Assembly (NCBI GenBank): GCA_002189035.1
Contig: NEEC01000013.1
Location: forward strand, 2,542,001-2,606,000
Direction of reading: 5' to 3'
DNA: 64,000 bases
DNA from: Utricularia gibba
Taxonomy: Eukaryota > Streptophyta > Magnoliopsida > Lamiales > Lentibulariaceae
This document shows positions 11,301 to 24,400 of this stretch, one piece after another. The notes beneath the pieces were generated by a model. That model saw nothing but the letters and a program-made list of their open reading frames with translations. It was not told the origin of the DNA and ran no database searches. A program made the translations under genes and the position numbers. How positions within the stretch are numbered: position 1 is the first letter of the stretch; every line of letters starts with the position of its first letter.

Positions 11301-13448
11301 ATACGGTTGAATTGGGCCGCATTGTTGACACCCCAATTATTCGTGCAGCTACTTCATTGGTACCCCTAGGATGGAATGGTAATCCGTGCCAGAAGAATTC
11401 CGATCCTTTGAAAGTGGATATATCTGGCTATGGACTACACTTATGTACTTCAGTTCAAGTACGAGTTGATGGCCGTTGGTAATTTCTCTCTTTTGTATCA
11501 CTTTTAATGTGCTTGGAGTTGGAATTTCTTTTTTTGCGTTTTTATTTTTAATTTTTTTCCCTCCAAAAAATATATCTATGCATTCATCATTGCATGTTCA
11601 GTTTTTCATTCTACTTTTCCACGTAAAATGCCTAATTCTGATTGTATCCACTTGCATTGGTACATCCTTGTTAGCATTCATGTTTGAGTTCGCAGGTTCT
11701 CTACGATAGTGGAGTCTTTTCCTTCTCCACCATCATATTCCCATCTAAATGAAGTAGAAATAGGAATGCAGAAGATACGGGTACGAGTTGGGGATGCACT
11801 TAGAAGTCCCCCAGTTCATCAGATGTTGGAGGATCCAGTGATTCCCGCATTTTTATCAATTGATACAAGCTCTGTTGACATGAAACTGAACTCCAAGACC
11901 CAGGAGATGGATGAAACATTCATTCGTCCTGGTAATCTCTCCGATTTTGTAGTATTTTGTACTACAGATTTTTCAACCATAGCAGAGAAAATTCATGTTA
12001 GAACCCGTAGGGTGCAGCTGATTGGGCTTGAGGTAATATATTCTATTGGATTCCTGAAATTCTGGTGCAAGGATTTATTTTAGCCACATTTGATCACAAA
12101 TCTGTTGTGTGCACAGGGTGCTGGTAAGACATCACTGCTGAAGGCAATTTTGGATCTGAGAAGAGATGCTAGCAGCAAAGAGAGTGAGAGATGCCCTGTT
12201 GAGGTCGATGTCCATGAAGGTATTTCCGGTGGCTTGCTCTTCTCAGAGTCCAATGGAGTAAACCTACAGGTGCTGACCAGATTATATTTTTAGTTTTTTT
12301 TCTGTAATATTCATTAGGTGCAATTTTATAGTTAGAGTCACATAGTTGCTAAGTGCCGTCACAATCAATATAACATTTTGTTCTTACACATCTGTGTTTC
12401 TACCTTCCTGCATTTCTTTGATTTATTCTTTTTGTAGAGTAGGTTCTTATCACCGTATCATGTGATCCTACCTTGGTGTGAATGACATAAAACAAGAGTC
12501 TTGATTTTCCATTGGCATTCTGAGTTTACTCAGCACCTGCTGTGGTTTATGGATGCAGAACTTAAATGCGGAGATCTCCAGTTTCAGGGAAGAGTTGTGG
12601 AAGGGAATTCGTGATCTTAGAAAGAAGGTGGATATGGTGGTTCTTGTACACAACTTGTCCCATCGGGTGCCTCGATCTAGCCAGTCCAATGCGTGGCAGT
12701 TGCCTGCCCTAGCACAACTCTTGGATGAAGCAAAATCTGCTGGTGTTCCGTGGGTCCTGGCCATAACCAACAAATTCTCTGTCAGTGCACACCAGCAGAA
12801 GGAGTCCATCAATGCTGTAATCCAGGCATATCAAGCATCGCCCAGCTCCACAGAGGTTATAAATTCGTGTCCATATGTTACCCCAAGCCCCACAGGCCGT
12901 TCCCTATCATGGAACGCAGCAAATGAAGTTCCTGATTGGCAAAGGAGGGTTCAGAATCTCTTTCTCGCTCCCATTAATCTTGCTCAAATGCCTTTCCAGA
13001 AGAGGCCAGCCACACTTCCCGTTGAAGGTGTCCAAGCTCTCTGTGATCTTATCCACAGCGTGCTTCGCAACAACGAAGACATTGCCTTCCAGGTAGATCT
13101 TCACTGCTTAACCATAATTTTCTTCCTTCATATTTAAGTTGCGCCTCGGTGGTACCATCTCTAGTGCAATTTCGTATTCCTAGAAACTGACATGATATCA
13201 ACATGGGATCTCCAAATCTCACCATTCACCTGCACCACTAATTCGTCTGTATCCTTTCCTCATAGGAGCTCACGACAGACACAATTTTCATACAAATGGC
13301 GAAGGAGCATGCATCTTCTGTGACAAATGATGGCTCTGCTAAATCAAATTCTCTTGCAGCAGCAACCGTGGGTGCCTCTGTAGGTGCTGGTGTTGGAATC
13401 TTGTTGGCAGTCGTCATGGGAGCAGCTTCCTCCTTGAGGAAGCCATGA
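8316..13448 (+). CDS. Class 3 lipase fused to a P-loop domain (At3g07400-like)
   Basis: Fourteen exons: 8316-8603, 8749-8855, 9154-9216, 9320-9506, 9661-9765, 9851-9975, 10052-10613, 10756-10821, 10932-11008, 11197-11478, 11696-12032, 12117-12269, 12559-13092, 13266-13448; 1022 residues, all phases consistent. The N-terminal half is an alpha/beta-hydrolase of the lipase 3 family: nucleophile elbow GHSLGG at the end of exon 5, probable acid in IPEDLVPRIL and probable His in AYFHHY. The C-terminal half has a Walker A motif GLEGAGKTS split by the exon 11/12 border, a beta-strand-like VDMVVLVHNLSHR and a possible guanine-specificity ITNKF. The tail is a Gly/Ala/Val hydrophobic segment ending SLRKP, a likely membrane anchor. 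It matches At3g07400 over its whole length. Lipid substrate and nucleotide are unknown. Confidence 0.92.
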
Positions 13449-14437
13449 AAGTAAGGCTCTACTTTTCCCCCCACCCCGCTGCCATGTACAGTTATAACAC
13501 CGTGCATGCACTCCCTGCATTATTCCCGATTTGTTTGGCAAGCACAGGCCCGTGATATGTAATTAAACAATTGGTCTGAATGCATTTTTTATACCCATTT
13601 GTTGGGCCTTTAGAGGTGTGGATCTGCGTATGAGGAAGCCGTACGACTTCTCTCATCTTAATTTTATGCTTCCTGTTTTGGTGTGAAAATGAAAGAATCT
13701 TATGTCCATTTGGAGTAATTGGTGGTTATAATTTCTTGAAAAATATTTTTTTATTTTTTTCAAAAAATAATTTTGAAAAACTATATCTTTTGAACTCTAA
13801 TTTGAAAAAAATCAGGAATAAAAAAAAAAAGCAAGTTCTACTCTGGGAGATGGAGATTCAAAAACCGATCATTTTTCAAGAAGCATATGTTCTATTTTTG
13901 GTAACATTCATTTTCCCCCAGAAAATTCTATAAAAAGAATGCTGCTTTACTTTGGATGGAATGGTTATATTGATGTACGGTCATCCCATAAGAAGAATCA
14001 CAAGCATTGATTATCTGTCATAGAAAAAATCATATTGTTTTCTACTAAACAAAGTTTGGCCACAGAGAAGAAGGGAAGAGAACTTAGCGCTTGAATGCAT
14101 TTGGGTGTTTGTTGAAGAACACAAGAGGCTCAGGAACCCAGGCGCAGACCCTGTCATATTCACACACGAAACAAACATTTACAGAGGAGGAGGTAAACCT
14201 AAGCTCAGCTGGCAACGCCTAAGGCCCCATACTTGTCCTACAAAACAGGAAATGAGATCAGCTCAAAGAAGGAAAGCAATGGCGAGTAGGGGGGTCTACA
14301 GCTGCCCAACAACACCAACGAAGACCAGACACCAGCATCCCCGAGTCAACAAGCTAACTATGTACAGCAGCACCCCAGATAGCTACTTTTGGCCCAAGTT
14401 TTTTTCACCTCTGCGGTAAAACCTGCTGATGCTTTGT
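13449..14437. other. 3' flanks of convergent genes
   Basis: About 1 kb between the 3' ends of the lipase (+) and ACR (-) genes. The first part is AT-rich with several A and T runs. I see no gene. Confidence 0.55.
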
Positions 14438-16484
14438 TTAGGAACATGATTTCACTAGCTTGAATAGATTCCTCCTCACCATGCTTCCAAATGACCAGAA
14501 CATGGCTCCACTAGAGGCTTCACCTTCATCCTCTTTTTTACTGCATATCACTGCTGCTTCTTTTACATTCAGGCTGCTTGATCCGACCCTCTGTCTAACC
14601 GACTCCACGATCTCTGCATCTGGTGTGTTTCCAGTTGAATCTGTGATGTAGAATGTGTTGTGGGCTGTTCCCTTTGATGTGGATACCTCTGCCATCGTTA
14701 CGTTTAGGCCGTTCTCACGGAAGATGCGCATCACCTCTGCGAGTAGGCCTTTTCTATCGGGTGTGATGAGCTCTAGCTTCAGACCCTGCATTCGAATTGC
14801 ACAGCTTGATTGATATCATCACCGTTGTGTTTGTTTACACCCTTTTTTCGTTGGTACCTGAGATGCCCTCCTCCTGATTGCAGCTTGTAAACATACAATG
14901 ACACGCTGCTTCTCTGTGTCTGATTGAATTGGTGATCCATCCGTTTTCCTGATGAAAAACTCCTGCAGGGAAAAACCTTTCAGGAGTTGGGGACGATCCT
15001 AAAAGAAAAATAAGATATATACCAAGGTTGCTCTGTCTCGCGATGTGTTGACTGTGGCATGAAAAACAATGTACTTCATGTCTGTCAAAGTGCAAACAAT
15101 GTCAAACAGAAGCTTATTCCGATCTCTGCAATGAATATTCACCACAGAGTAATCCTTCTCCAAGTAGTTCTTGACAGATACCGTCAGGTTATCATCTACT
15201 GTCTGGATGATCGGTTTCCGGTCATAGTCCCTGTCATTGAACATCAACTGATGAAGCCTCCTATCAGTGTGCGCAGCAGCGAGAGAAGCACAAGTTTTTG
15301 CAGTAGCGACGGTATCTGTGTTATCCCCCTGCAAGACATTCCTCAGCATTGCCTCAACTGCACCCATCTTTTCAGAGTATTCAACAGGGGAACCAGAAGC
15401 TTCATCCGTGAGATAAATGAGGGATGCAGCTCTGCCATTGTGAGTCCACACTTTTGCATCCACAACATTAAACTTGTGGTCAAACAACACTGCAAACACC
15501 TCCGAAAGCAGACCAACACGATCCGAACCCGTTAGTTCTAAGACTGTTAACCCCTCAACAACGCTTTTCACTCCACCGTAATGAACTGCGACTAGTGACT
15601 GCAGCAGCAGCAGCGCCCCAACACAACAAAACAGTCAAAAACTTTGATCTTTTTGAACAGTGGTGAATTTTTAATTTTGAAAAGGGCAACCAAAAGTTAG
15701 GCAACCTGTTCGATGGAGCCCAAAATGGCATCATCATCAGTTAATTTGTTCCCATTGAAATCAGTCACGTGGAAAACTGAGGGGAAAAGGAAACGGCGAG
15801 ATCAGGAATCCTACTCATCACCCATAATTCGTAAAAGGATGAAATTAAATGCAGGCAGGGAGCGGTTACCGTCCATGAACCAGCGGCCATCGGAAGAAAT
15901 GTAGGCCTTCTTAATCGAGAGATTCAAGTCCGTCAGAACCTGAACTGCTTCAAGAAGCAGAAACCCATCTTTCCCTGCCCTGTCAATCTGCCCCCACACC
16001 ATGATCACAAGACCTTCTGCAATCATACAGGTAAAAAGAAACGCACAGAAAAATGTACCATCAGGCGGGTGGCGTCGGAGCAACCGCCGTTGTCGATCAC
16101 GACCCTGCGAGAGAAGGGAAGGGCATTAGGGGAATTTCACATCGAAAAAGCGTTGCGTGTTGTCGAAATGTCTTCACCCACTCCCCCTTGTAATTTGGAA
16201 AAAGGAGGCCGTGAACAGTGGGTGACTTGGAAGAAAAGGAAAACCGCCGTCAAGTTCAGTCTTTCGCTACGAACGAGAAATTTTTCTTTTCTTTTCTAAT
16301 TCTCTCTCGCTTCATGGAGCAAGGAAGGAAGACGCAATTGGGTGTGTCTACCCAGAAACCCCCGCAACACACACACACAGAAAATCCAGTCGGTAGAATT
16401 GCAAGAAGAGGGAGATGACCTGGGAGTGGACATTCGAATCTGAAGCTTCTCATACTCCCCCAAGCACGCCGCCTGCTCTTCCAT
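14438..16484 (-). CDS. ACT domain repeat protein (ACR4/ACR6-like)
   Basis: Seven exons (16420-16484, 16059-16104, 15870-15987, 15706-15776, 15023-15598, 14858-14962, 14438-14785) encode 442 residues. The layout follows the plant ACR family, four ACT domains and nothing catalytic. ACT1 contains [22 protein letters not shown] followed by [15 protein letters not shown]2 has [21 protein letters not shown]3 has [18 protein letters not shown]4 has [37 protein letters not shown] between ACT2 and ACT3 is a family signature. Family knowledge: ACR proteins are thought to sense amino acids or nitrogen status, and ACT modules usually bind small ligands. The C-terminus FKLVKSCS resembles the basic, Ser-rich ends of ACR4-type members. 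Which ACR paralogue it is cannot be settled by eye. Confidence 0.9.
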
Positions 16485-18634
16485 CCAAATCAGCGTAGTC
16501 GACAGCCCTGCATCAAAACGCCGCGCCGCGCCCAGAGACGGAAAGAAAAGAAAAGATCTCTCGTCGCCGTTTCTTCAAGTCTGGCGGGGCGGGGCGGGGG
16601 CGCTGGGACCAAATATTCTCTCTCTTCTCTCTTCTCCTCGTCGGCTAATTTTTAAAAAGGGGATGCATTTAATATTATTTCCATTTTTAATACCACAATT
16701 TCCAGCTAAAGAGATTCTTTCCATATCTAAAAACGCAATTAAAAACCTCAAATCCATTACCAATCAATTCATTCATTCATTTATTTATTTAAAAAAAATC
16801 CTAAATTTCTAGTAGGTTTGACCAAGTCCACGTTCCGTCTACCAACTAACTAACGAACTAACTAACCGTCAAACAGTATGCATGGCATGGCATGGCATGG
16901 CGCCTCATCAACGGCACTCGTGACTCTTCCTCCTACTCCACCGCCAATCGTATCGTATCGTATCGTGTCGTGTCGTGTGGTGTGAATGAATGAATGAATG
17001 AATGAATGTTATTAGGGCACAAGTAATTAATAAATAATAATAAAAATAATGGGGTAATAAATTTGTCATTGAATAGGCCAAGCACAGCAGCGAGGGTTGT
17101 TCGGTATCTACTCTCCCACGCCCACAAATACAGACAGCCCGCCCCCGGGCCGGCGGTGAATATATTTATGTTTAATTTTTTGGATATTAAATAGGAATGA
17201 AATCAATTTATGCAAATGATGTTGCTAATTAATAGTATAGCTACTGTTGGTATTCAGAAAATTATTCTTTTTTTTTTTACATGCGATAGAAAAAGGAAAC
17301 GGGGGGCGACTATTAATTTGTCCGGTGGGGGTGGGGAGGGGAGGGCGCCCCCACATGGCATGGCAATGAAAACGTCGGCCTACGTAAAAAGTGGCACCGC
17401 CGCCGCCCCCCTAATTTCAGTGGGATGCCGATATCTCTCTCGCTTCTTCTTCACGCCACCGCCACCGCCACCGCCCCCACCCCCTACAACACAAACCTTT
17501 CACCATGCACTACAGAAGTGAAATACATCTCAATAATAATAAATATTTTTTTTTATTAAGTGAATTGTCAAGATCCAACCAATTAAACTCATGACTTATT
17601 AAGTCCAACTCACGTTAATATATATATAAACTATGTAATATTTTGGATTAACACGTAAGCTAAGACAAATCTAACATGTCGATCTATGTATCTTAAATCA
17701 TAATTTTTTATGTTGATTCGACCCCTGCTCACTGGATGGGAGGTGTGTGTTGTGCTGCTGACCCCTGCTCACCAATATTTTAAAGTTGTTGATTAAATTA
17801 AACAATTTTTTTTAAAAATAAAATAAAATTTCTAAACACTTTAAAATACAGCTAAATATTATTGAAATTGATTTGTAACTTAACCCTAGCAAAATAAAGT
17901 AAACCAATGGGGCTGCTGCGGAGGCCCAGCCCGGGACTTGGAGTGGGTAAACGCGAGCCCATTCTGCCCGAGATTTGAATGTGTGACATCATTGCAACGC
18001 AACTCCGGAGGTTCGTCACCGGTTCTTGTGGCCGGCCTCTGCCACTCGGTAACCCTTCCTTCCTTCTCTCCTCCGTCTTCCTCGGGATTGGGAATTTGGC
18101 TCGCCCTACAATTTGATAGTACCCAAGGAATATATGGATTCTCTTGGCCGTCGTTGTTTGACAGCATGAGTTCCACCAAAATGGGTGCTTTCCGCTGTGA
18201 TCTATCGAGGGCTCTCGTGAGGTTGTAAAGGAGAAATTTTTTTTTTTTTTGGATAATCAACTTTGGTACCAATATTTTTTGGGCGAGTTTCTGTTCCGGT
18301 ATTTCTGTTGCTGAAGATGGAGAGTTGGCTTTTATGTGCCTCGGGAAATCAATCCGATCTTCTTTGTTGGGTACGCAATGCACCTCTGATTTTATCTTCG
18401 GTGAAAGATCATGATGTCGTAGTCAGTTCAGTTCAGTCCCAGAATCATTTCCACGTGGCTTGATGATTCCATCGAAATTGAAATACCCTTACTGGACAAA
18501 TGAGCACGAGAATTTTAGAGATGGTGTTTAGCCTACTGTCCTGATGTATTGTATGGTTGAGTTTATGCCCCTTGCATCTGTATTTTTCTAATGAGTTGCA
18601 TGTGCTTCCTATTTCATGTTTCTTGTTAAGGTAA
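16485..18634. other. Intergenic spacer rich in simple repeats
   Basis: About 2.1 kb with several microsatellites: CATGG units (16881-16900), CGTAT/CGTGT units (16949-16980), TGAA units (about 16984-17008) and a CCACCG-rich patch near 17455-17483. The segment 17886-18634 is less AT-rich and may carry the PPR 5' UTR. Its short frames (for example 17938-18228) match nothing I recognise. Confidence 0.5.
16881..17008. repeat. Cluster of pentamer and tetramer microsatellites
   Basis: Three adjacent short tandem repeats: CATGG x4 at 16881-16900, CGTAT then CGTGT units at 16949-16980, and TGAA units at about 16984-17008. They are separated only by short unique DNA. Confidence 0.85.
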
Positions 18635-20595
18635 ATGCATCATCTTCTGTTGAGTAGTGAAAGAGCTCTACTCTCGGTATTCTTAAAATCAAGGAGCTTC
18701 GGGTGCACATCCTACATTTGCATCATTCAGAAAGAATATTGGTTCTCTGTGTCAGACACATCTTCTTCATTTCGGAAATTGGGGAGCAGAGGACTCAGTA
18801 ATTTATTATCATGCAACAAAGACATTACCTCCTATATCCGTTCTGGGGACTTGGACTCAGCAGTCCAAGTCTTTTTGGGTATGAAGATAAGGAGTACAGT
18901 CACTTGGAATTCTCTCTTGGCTGGTTTATCAACCAAACCCGGGAAGCTAAAAGAGGCAGAAGACTTGTTTGGTAGAATTCCTGAACCTGACACAGTTTCG
19001 TACAATGTGATGTTGTCCGCTTATTTGAATAATGCTTCCTTGGATGCTGCAATGGATTTCTTCGATCGGATTCCTTCTAAGGATATTGCATCTTGGAATA
19101 CAATGATATCAGGATATTTGAAAAATGGGAAAGTGGATGATGCTGAGAAATTGTTCAGTGTTATGCCTAGAAGAAATTTAGTGACTTGGAATGCAATGGT
19201 TTCAGGTTACGCAGAAGTTGGTGATATGGAATCAGCTCTATGTTTTCTTGAAAGGGCTCCTGTGAAGGATGTTGTTGCATGGACGAGTATAGTAACGGGG
19301 TATATGAAGAGAGGGATGGTTGAATTGGCCGAAAAGTTTTTTCAAGAAATACCTTCCAAAAATTTGGTAACATGGAACACCATGATTTCTGGTTATGTTG
19401 AAAACGGCAGAGGAGAAGATGGTTTAAGGCTTTTCAAGCAGATGTTGGTATTGGGTATGAACCCCAATCCATCAACCTTCAGCAGCATTCTTTTGGCCTG
19501 TAGCAGCTTTTCACTTTTGAAGTTTGGAAAACTGGTTCACCAGTTGACACTCAAATCTCCATTATACTATTCAGGCACTACGATTGGGACTTCGTTGGTG
19601 AGCATGTACTGCAAGTGCGGGGTTTTGGAAGACGGATGGAAACTGTTCACAGAAATGCAACATAAAGATATAGTGACATGGAACGCAATGATCTCAGGCT
19701 ATGCTCAGCACGGGGTTAGTGATAGAGCTCTGTATTTGTTCAATGAGATGAGGGCCGGAGGTACGAAGCCAAACTGGATTACATTTGTTGGGATTCTATC
19801 GGCTTGCAACCATGCAGGATTAGTAGATCTTGGCAAGCAATATTTTCAGGAGATGCAGAAGGACTTGGGAATCAGAGCAGAGCCAGATCACTATACCTGT
19901 ATGGTTGATCTTTTCAGTCGAGCTGGTAGGCTTGAGGAGGCAATGGACTTGATCAAGAACATGCCATTTCAACCACATCCCGCGATATACGGGACTCTCC
20001 TGGGGCCTGTAGGATACATAACAAGTTAGAAATTGCTGAGTTTGCAGCCGCCAACTTGCTCCATCTCGAACCTGCTAACCCTGCTGCATACGTGCAACTT
20101 GCAAATGTCTATGCAGTGAAAAAGAACTGGAGAGGCGTTTCTCGTGTATGGAGGTCGATGAAAGAAAACAGAGTGATGAAAACACCAGGATGCACATGGG
20201 TAGAAATAAAGAGCAGGATGCACGAGTTCAGATCAGGAGACAGACTCCATCCTGAACTGGAGATCATCCACAACAAGCTCAGGGAGCTTGAGCCAAAGAT
20301 GAAGCTCGCAGGTTATGTTCCTCATCTTGAATCTTCTCTGCATGACATTACCGAGGAACAGAAAGAGGAGCTGCTTCTCTGGCACAGCGAGAAACTGGCT
20401 ATAGCTTATGCACTGATCAAGGTTCCACCCAGCGAGGGGGCCATCAGGGTGTTCAAGAACCTCAGAGTTTGTCAAGATTGCCATGTAGCCACCAAATTCA
20501 TCTCTGCAGTTGAAAACAGGGAGATCATCGTCAGAGACACCACAAGATTCCACCATTTCCGACATGGAAAATGCTCCTGTGGTGATTACTGGTAA
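18635..20595 (+). CDS. DYW-class PPR protein (At4g16835-like), frame broken once
   Basis: Intronless PLS-type pentatricopeptide repeat gene; allowing one frame change it encodes 653 residues. Repeats with the signatures [28 protein letters not shown] and [20 protein letters not shown] fill residues 60-460. E/E+ segments and a complete DYW deaminase follow: [12 protein letters not shown] (the HxE zinc/catalytic site), CQDCHVATK and the terminal CSCGDYW. The N-terminus looks like an organelle presequence; the recalled homologue is annotated as mitochondrial. Expected role: site-specific C-to-U editing of organelle RNA. The first frame stops at 20029, while the family sequence ([17 protein letters not shown]) continues in another frame. 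One G is missing from the run at 20002-20005. See findings: probably a sequence error, but a null allele cannot be excluded. Confidence 0.88.
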
Positions 20596-21479
20596 CCAGT
20601 CAGGTGTGATCAAATCAAAATGCTCCTTCAGAACAATCCATTCCATACATTCATTCTCATCTTAAAAATGGCATTTTTTTTTCCAAAAAATAATTTTTTT
20701 TATTTTTGGAGTTATTTTGCTAAAATTTCAGTAAAAGAAGAAAGGGGCCCCACATCAGTAGGTTTGACTTTCAAAACCCTTGGGAGAGGGCACCTTCAAT
20801 TTGGTGTGGTTTCTGTACAATTTTGACTTTTGAAAATCGCGCGTGGTTTTATTCCACAGTAGACTTCGAAACCAAATAATCTCTCATTGGATATTTATTT
20901 TTTGTGGGTTCTTTCATGAGTTTCCAAATTTTGAAAAAAAAGCCAAATTTTATATTGAATTAATAAATGAATTTTAATGTTTAAAAAAAAGAAATTATGA
21001 AAATGACATCCAAAAGTGGCCAATTGTGTTTATTTTTATAACTATCGCATTCATATTTTACAGTAACCCAGAGATGGCAGAGGGAGGCACACCTTGCTCT
21101 GAATCAGATGCTCTGTGTTCTGTGTCTGAAGGTGATATACGAAGGAGAATAGTCACCAAAACGACTGTAAGAAAATTCGTGACGTACAAATTAGAAAGTT
21201 CAAAAGTGAAAAAGGAAAGGTGGAAGTGATTGTGGGTGGAATCTTCGTCTAAAGAGATTGGTTTCGGCAGTTTGATGGGGCTCCGTTGATTGGCGAGTTT
21301 CTGCGTGGGGTGCCTTCTTTTCATTTGATGGGCATCAAAAGATGGAGCTTTCTTTATCCTCCTCGTTTTTTTTTTTGCTTTCCTAACGATAGTACCTGAG
21401 GACGTTGAAGTTCTTAGCTGCACTTCGTGTTTCAGGGCCCCTTACCGAGATTAAGACTAGTCACTGAGTCATATTGTAG
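20596..21479. other. Spacer before the SYTF-like gene
   Basis: About 880 bases holding the PPR 3' flank and the promoter/5' UTR of the next gene. It is AT-rich with A and T runs. I see no gene. Confidence 0.5.
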
Positions 21480-24400
21480 ATGGGCAAAACTAGGAAGCTT
21501 ATTAACTTTGATGGGGCGATGATCGATTTGTATAAGTTGTTGGAGGAGAATCCCCTGCTTCCAGGTTTGATTCCTTTGTTGATACTTCTTTGGGCAGTTG
21601 AGAAGTGGGTATTCTCTGTCTCCAACTGGGTTCTTCTTGTTCTTGCCGTGTGGGCTACACTGCAGGTTTCTCCTCCAACTCTGCCTCTGTTTTCTCTTGT
21701 TGTTCTCTTTTTTGTTGTCTCACTGCTTTTTGTTCCGCTGATAATGGAATAGCGAGGGTTGGAACAAATCACTATCCAAAGTGTCCTTTCGATATGATTG
21801 TTAGTTTGTTGATGTCGTTTCTTGGTAGAGAGAACTATAAGCTTTTAGAGGGTGGAGGTCGAAAACTTACATTGGTTTTGTGTTTGGCAGCATGGGAACT
21901 ATCAGCGAAGGATTCTAGTGGAAAATTTGAATAAGAAATGGATGCAATTGACTCTGCAGACTTCTGTAATTTTTCTTCTTTAATTCTTAAGTTCCAAGTT
22001 CGCTTCTTTTTGAAGTTTCAAATTTATCGTTTTTGCATCTACTCAGGACAAAACACCTTTAGAGCACTGTGAATGGCTGAACAAGCTGTTTATTGAAGTT
22101 TGGCCTAACTATATTCAGCCAAGACTTTCTCAGCAGTTTGCATCTATAGTTGAGGCGAGTACCATTCCCGTATATTTTATTTCACCTGTACAACCCAGAG
22201 TTTTCTTAATGCATGTTTTTTCTCCATTCACGGAGCAGAGACGTCTGAGGCATCAAAAGTCGAGGTTCATTGTAAGTTGAATATTCTACCAGAACTTTAA
22301 AGGTGTTCCTGTTGAGTTATTGACTGAAAAGAACACATACAGGAAAAGATTCAGCTGCTAGAATTTTCTCTGGGTTCACGGCCTCCTGTACTTGGTCTGC
22401 ATGGAACCTATTGGGCAACATCTAGAGATCAGGTTTTCATATATATTAATTGGTGATCATATATCATTATGTGCACTAGATTGTTTGGAAATGCTCATGT
22501 ACATTTATTTATATGCTTTAATATGGCTTTCTGCATTTAAACCAGCGCATCATGCACACCAGTTTCGACTGGGATGCAGATGATGTGAATGTTTTGATGC
22601 TCGCTAAGTTGGCTAAACCACTTGGAACAGCTAAGATTGTGGTGAACAGCATCCACTTGAAGGGTCATGTAGGCATCAAAAGCTCTTCTGTCGCTTCCAC
22701 TGTTTGTTAGTTCCTGCCCATGCATTCAAGTGTTCTCTTTCATCTGTAATTTGCAGCTTCTTGTGATGCCAATATTAGAGGGAAAGGCGCTGATATACTC
22801 TTTCATTTCGACTCCGGAGATCAGACTCGGTGTTGCCTTTGGAACTGGTGGAAGTCAATCTCTTCCTGCAACAGAGCTTCCTGGTGTTTCTTCGTGGCTG
22901 GTAATCTCCATAATGCATTGTCTGCTCTGGGTTGTTCTCATACATATGCACTGTTTCTCTAATTAACTTGCCCTCCTATTGCCATGATGTTTTCCCATCC
23001 AATGCACATAATTTATCGGGGATGTTATTCACCTCTTCTGAAACTTCTCCATTGCTTTATAGGTTAAACTGGCTACTGATACATTGAACAAGAGGATGGT
23101 TGAGCCTCGGCGTCACTGCCTTGCTTTGCCAGCTCTAAATTTGCACAAAAGGGCAGTTGGTGGTGTTTTGTATGTAACAGGGTTGTCTGCTGAAAATCTC
23201 CAGTGTTCGAAGCCATCTGCAGATACATCCACAGATGATCACATTGAGACATTCTTGGAAGTTGAGCTTGAGGAGCTAACAAGGAAAACAGATACAAAAC
23301 CAGGATCTTCTCCTCAATGGGATTCCACTTTCCGTCTTATGCTTCATAGTAACACTGGGATTCTACGGTTTCATGTGTATAAGTGCAATACCGATAATCT
23401 AAAGTATGACCTTCTTGCAAGTTGTGAAATAAAGGTAAATGACAGTTGCCTTCAGATTCTATTCCTTAGAATGGCTGATGAATTTTGAGCAAATGCAGGT
23501 GAGGTATGTAGCAGATGACTCAACCATATTTTGGGCCATTGGAGCAAATTCATCAGTGGTTGCTAGGCGTGCCGAGGTGTGCGGCAAAGAAGTTGAAATG
23601 ACTGTTCCATTTGAAGGATCTAATGCAGGAGAGGTACTTCTTCCTTTTCCTGCCTGTAACACCAAAAGTGTGCTTCAATACTAAATTCCGAAAGCATCTT
23701 TCAGTTGACAGTGAAGGTTGTGCTTAAAGAGTGGCTTTATTCTGATGGCTCACGTAGCTTCACCACTACCAGAGAAAGCTTGCATCACTACCCGAGTAGT
23801 TCATCAAAGCTTTCAAAAACAGGACGGAGAATCTATGTAACAGTTGTGGAAGGTAAGGACTTTCCTGTGAAAGACAAGCTTGGAAAATCGGATCCTTATG
23901 TCAAACTGCATTATGGAAAGGTATATAAATGTTTTTTCTGTTCTTCATCACACTCAAGGGGACTAAAAAAGGTCAGCCATATTTCATCCTGCATCCTTTT
24001 CACTTCAGACTATAAAACGAACGGAATCTGTCCCGCGTTCCTCCGAGCCAACTTGGAATCAGAGGTTCGAATTCGATGAAGAAGACGGTGAATACTTGAA
24101 AATCAAGTGCTGTACTGAAGAAATGTTCAGTGATGAAAGTTTTGGCAGAGCACGTTTGAATCTTGAAGGGCTTGTGGATGGCGGTGTTAGAGATGTTTGG
24201 ATTCCTCTAGAAAAATCCAGTTCTGGGGAGCTGCGGCTACGAATTGAAGCTCAAAACTTGGGAGACTATGAACATGTAAAGGTAACAACTGCAGCTCAAT
24301 ATGTTTATTTATCTACTTCCCAAGCATCTATTGATCAGCTTCTTTCTTTTTCTTGATGGAGGTTCAGGGCTCAACTAATGGATGGATCGAGCTCGTTCTG

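Noticed and set aside
15059-15535. 158-residue plus-strand frame
   Set aside because: It is antisense to the ACR exon 5 coding sequence.
17938-18463. Short frames upstream of the PPR gene as separate genes
   Set aside because: No homology, overlapping frames on both strands, and position consistent with a 5' UTR.
20002-20005. Programmed ribosomal frameshifting as explanation for the PPR and other breaks
   Set aside because: The seven sites share no slippery heptamer or downstream structure that I can see, sit at different depths in unrelated genes, and none of these families is known to use recoding.
24064-24074. tRNA-like GGTTCGAAT box
   Set aside because: It lies in a coding exon of the SYTF-like gene with no A box or acceptor stem around it.
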